From NCBI GenBank assembly GCA_003647095.1, contig QMME01000235.1:1-6502 (forward strand): a stretch of 6,502 nt of DNA, read 5' to 3'. The position numbers and the translations under genes were made by a program. Of the stretch, positions 5,559-6,502 are shown in pieces; positions within the stretch are counted from its first letter, which is position 1; every line of letters begins with the position of its first letter. The notes under the pieces are model-generated. The model ran no database searches, was not told the origin of the DNA, and was given only the letters and a program-made list of their open reading frames with translations. Source of the DNA: Deltaproteobacteria bacterium (GTDB lineage Bacteria > Myxococcota > B64-G9).

Positions 5559-6394
5559 CAGCGGCCTCCCTTGATATTACCCCTCAAGAAGCCACCGGGG
5601 ACATTGGGGCGGATGGTGGGGCTGCCCCCCGGAGAGAAACGCCCGGGGGGAAATCGCGGCGAGGTGCCGGGAGGCAGGCCCGGAGTGGTGCCCGGTTTCT
5701 GCCCAGGTACCGGGGGAGCCGTTCCCGCCGCCGAGCCGGCCGAGGGGACCTTGACCATGTGGGTGGTCAACTGCAGGGTGTCGCCGGGTTCGCCCTTTTC
5801 CCAGCTCACCGTCAGGTTGACTTCGCGGATGGCCTCCTCGAGCATCTGCGCCAGCATCTCGGCCTGTCCGCGCAAAGCCTCGGGATTGAGCAAGGCCGCG
5901 GCGGCACCACCCAGGCCGCCGCCCGGCCCTCCCGGGCCGCCGCCCATCCCCTTGAGCATGCTGGCCAGTTGTCCGGAACCGGCGTCCCCGCCCAGGCGCT
6001 CCAGCAAACCCTGTTTGTCGCTTCCCGAGGAGGATTCTTCGGAACCGAACATGTTGCCGGCCATCTGTTCGAAGGCTGCTCCCACCGGCAACTCCAACTT
6101 GCGGATCTCCAGTTTCCAGTGGAAGTGGGGAAAACCCTCCTCCTCGAAATCACCTTCCTCGCTCTCGTCCATGTCCGGAAAGCCTTCCTTGTCGAGCTTG
6201 GTGGTGATCTCTTCCATCTTGTCGCGAGCCAGGAAGGTGGCAATGGTTACCTGCCGGCTGTAGGCGCTCAGGCGTATGGCACCGCCATGGACCTGCAACA
6301 GGGCCACGTAGGAGGTGGCCAGTATGCCCAGGGCCACCATTACCTCGAGCAGGGTTGCTCCCCGCTGGGTGGAGTTGCTGGCAATGGCGCTCAT
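5558..6394 (-). CDS. gspI: Type II secretion system minor pseudopilin GspI, enlarged form
   Basis: The N-terminus is a standard pseudopilin: leader MSAIASNSTQRG (12 residues), cleavage before ATLLEVMVALGILATSYVALL, and Glu at mature position 5. ARDKMEEI (56-63) and FHWKLEIRKLELPV (91-104) match the GspI pattern (A--K-EE, then a W-containing strand), and VNLTVSWEKGEPGDTLQLTTHMV (192-214) is the closing beta hairpin. GspI is usually about 120-140 residues; this one is 278. The excess is an insertion between the two strand pairs (about 105-188, Met/Ala/Gly-rich with GGGPGGPGGGLGG at 151-163) and a C-terminal tail (about 218-278) with 14 Pro, 14 Gly, 7 Lys/Arg and no acidic residue. An acidic patch (DMDESEEGDFEEE, 74-86) lies before the first strand. 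The ATG overlaps the gspH stop as ATGA. The core identification is firm from motifs and order; the added segments have no known role. Confidence 0.88.
   Translation of the reverse strand: MSAIASNSTQRGATLLEVMVALGILATSYVALLQVHGGAIRLSAYSRQVTIATFLARDKMEEITTKLDKEGFPDMDESEEGDFEEEGFPHFHWKLEIRKLELPVGAAFEQMAGNMFGSEESSSGSDKQGLLERLGGDAGSGQLASMLKGMGGGPGGPGGGLGGAAAALLNPEALRGQAEMLAQMLEEAIREVNLTVSWEKGEPGDTLQLTTHMVKVPSAGSAAGTAPPVPGQKPGTTPGLPPGTSPRFPPGRFSPGGSPTIRPNVPGGFLRGNIKGGR
5914..5945 (-). repeat. 11-bp direct repeat inside the glycine-rich part of gspI
   Basis: The 11-mer GGCCGCCGCCC on the plus strand occurs at 5914-5924 and again at 5935-5945, 21 bases (seven codons) apart. On the coding strand it yields the two GGG runs of GGGPGGPGGGLGG. 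An in-frame period of this kind looks like a slippage or short-duplication origin for part of the linker. Confidence 0.6.
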
Positions 6395-6502
6395 TCGAGG
6401 GTTTCCTCGACGTAGCTGGGCAGCACCTTGACGGTTCCCAGCAATCCCTCCACCAACAGGGTGTAGGCATTCTGGCTGTCGTCGGCCAGGTGTATGACGG
6501 CC
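6391..6502 (-). CDS. gspH: Type II secretion system minor pseudopilin GspH (partial, C-terminal end only)
   Basis: The last 36 codons and the TGA stop of a reading frame enter from the right edge; the first full codon is at 6501-6499. The residues AVIHLADDSQNAYTLLVEGL followed by LGTVKVLPSYVEETLE show the strand-turn-strand pattern (D/S-turn, AYTL-V--L-G-V-V) at the end of GspH pseudopilins. GspH is the minor pseudopilin joining the GspI-J-K tip to the major pseudopilin GspG. The call also relies on its position directly before gspI, which it overlaps as ATGA. The N-terminal cleavage site and helix are outside the window, so GspG or another pseudopilin cannot be fully excluded from this fragment alone. 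Confidence 0.8.
   Translation of the reverse strand, partial: AVIHLADDSQNAYTLLVEGLLGTVKVLPSYVEETLE
6395..6410 (-). promoter_or_regulatory. Hairpin enclosing the gspI ribosome binding site
   Basis: Read on the mRNA strand, TCGAGG, loop AAAC, CCTCGA form a perfect 6-bp stem (four G-C, two A-T pairs) that ends directly against the gspI ATG at 6394. The only Shine-Dalgarno-like sequence for gspI, GAGG, lies in the 5' arm. The hairpin also overlaps the last codons of gspH. It would hide the gspI start until a ribosome finishing gspH opens it, which suits the ATGA overlap. The stem is seen; the coupling role is inferred. Confidence 0.5.

Noticed and set aside
5880..5960. GC-rich repeat tract in gspI as a possible sign of a frameshift or sequencing error
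   Set aside because: The frame stays open on both sides, and the downstream strand pair VNLTVSWEKGEPGDTLQL belongs to the GspI fold, so the reading frame is correct through the tract.
5406..6415. Two long plus-strand open frames opposite gspI/gspJ
   Set aside because: They are antisense to confirmed pseudopilin genes and show low-complexity Pro/Gly/Arg composition produced by the opposite strand.
1..6502. CRISPR arrays, tRNA or rRNA genes, insertion sequence ends
   Set aside because: No spaced direct-repeat array, cloverleaf, rRNA-like segment or transposase reading frame was seen; the window is almost entirely occupied by the genes listed.

Overview
The window holds the downstream end of a type II secretion system (T2SS) operon, followed on the same strand by a VapBC toxin-antitoxin pair. 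All genes lie on the minus strand, so transcription runs from position 6502 towards 1. In order of transcription: gspH (only its last 36 codons), gspI, gspJ, gspK, gspL, gspM, gspN, then a 79-base (88 to the ATG) promoter/operator gap, vapB, and vapC (C-terminus cut off by the left edge). Coding density is very high: the longest gap between genes is the one in front of vapB, and no stretch over 300 bases lacks a gene.

Organism: a GC-rich proteobacterium or relative. The order H-I-J-K-L-M-N is the classical T2SS order. However, GspL has a complete PilM-like actin-fold ATPase half followed by a membrane span and a PilN-like periplasmic half, and GspN is a 302-residue protein of the kind I associate with deltaproteobacterial-type lineages (Desulfobacterota, Myxococcota and relatives) and Leptospira rather than the enterobacterial GspN. 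I therefore favour a deltaproteobacterial-type lineage, at low to moderate confidence; no taxonomic marker is present.

How the genes work together: GspH, I, J and K are the minor pseudopilins that prime and cap the periplasmic pseudopilus. GspL and GspM form the inner-membrane platform coupling the cytoplasmic GspE ATPase to the pseudopilus. GspN is an accessory membrane-anchored protein. The genes are tightly packed: H/I and M/N overlap in ATGA, I/J overlap in TGATG, and the J/K, K/L and L/M gaps are 3, 12 and 17 bases. This indicates one polycistronic mRNA with translational coupling. The upstream core genes (gspC, D, E, F, G) are not in the window.

Most unusual points: GspI is about twice the normal size, with a glycine-rich insertion and a Pro/Gly-rich basic tail. 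A perfect 6-bp hairpin enclosing the gspI ribosome binding site sits directly against its start codon. GspL looks like a PilM-PilN fusion with its nucleotide-site motifs apparently kept. GspK has an enlarged C-terminal region with a cysteine pair. The vapBC promoter carries nested inverted repeats. I see no wholly novel system: this is a recognisable secretion operon of an unusual subtype plus a standard toxin-antitoxin module.
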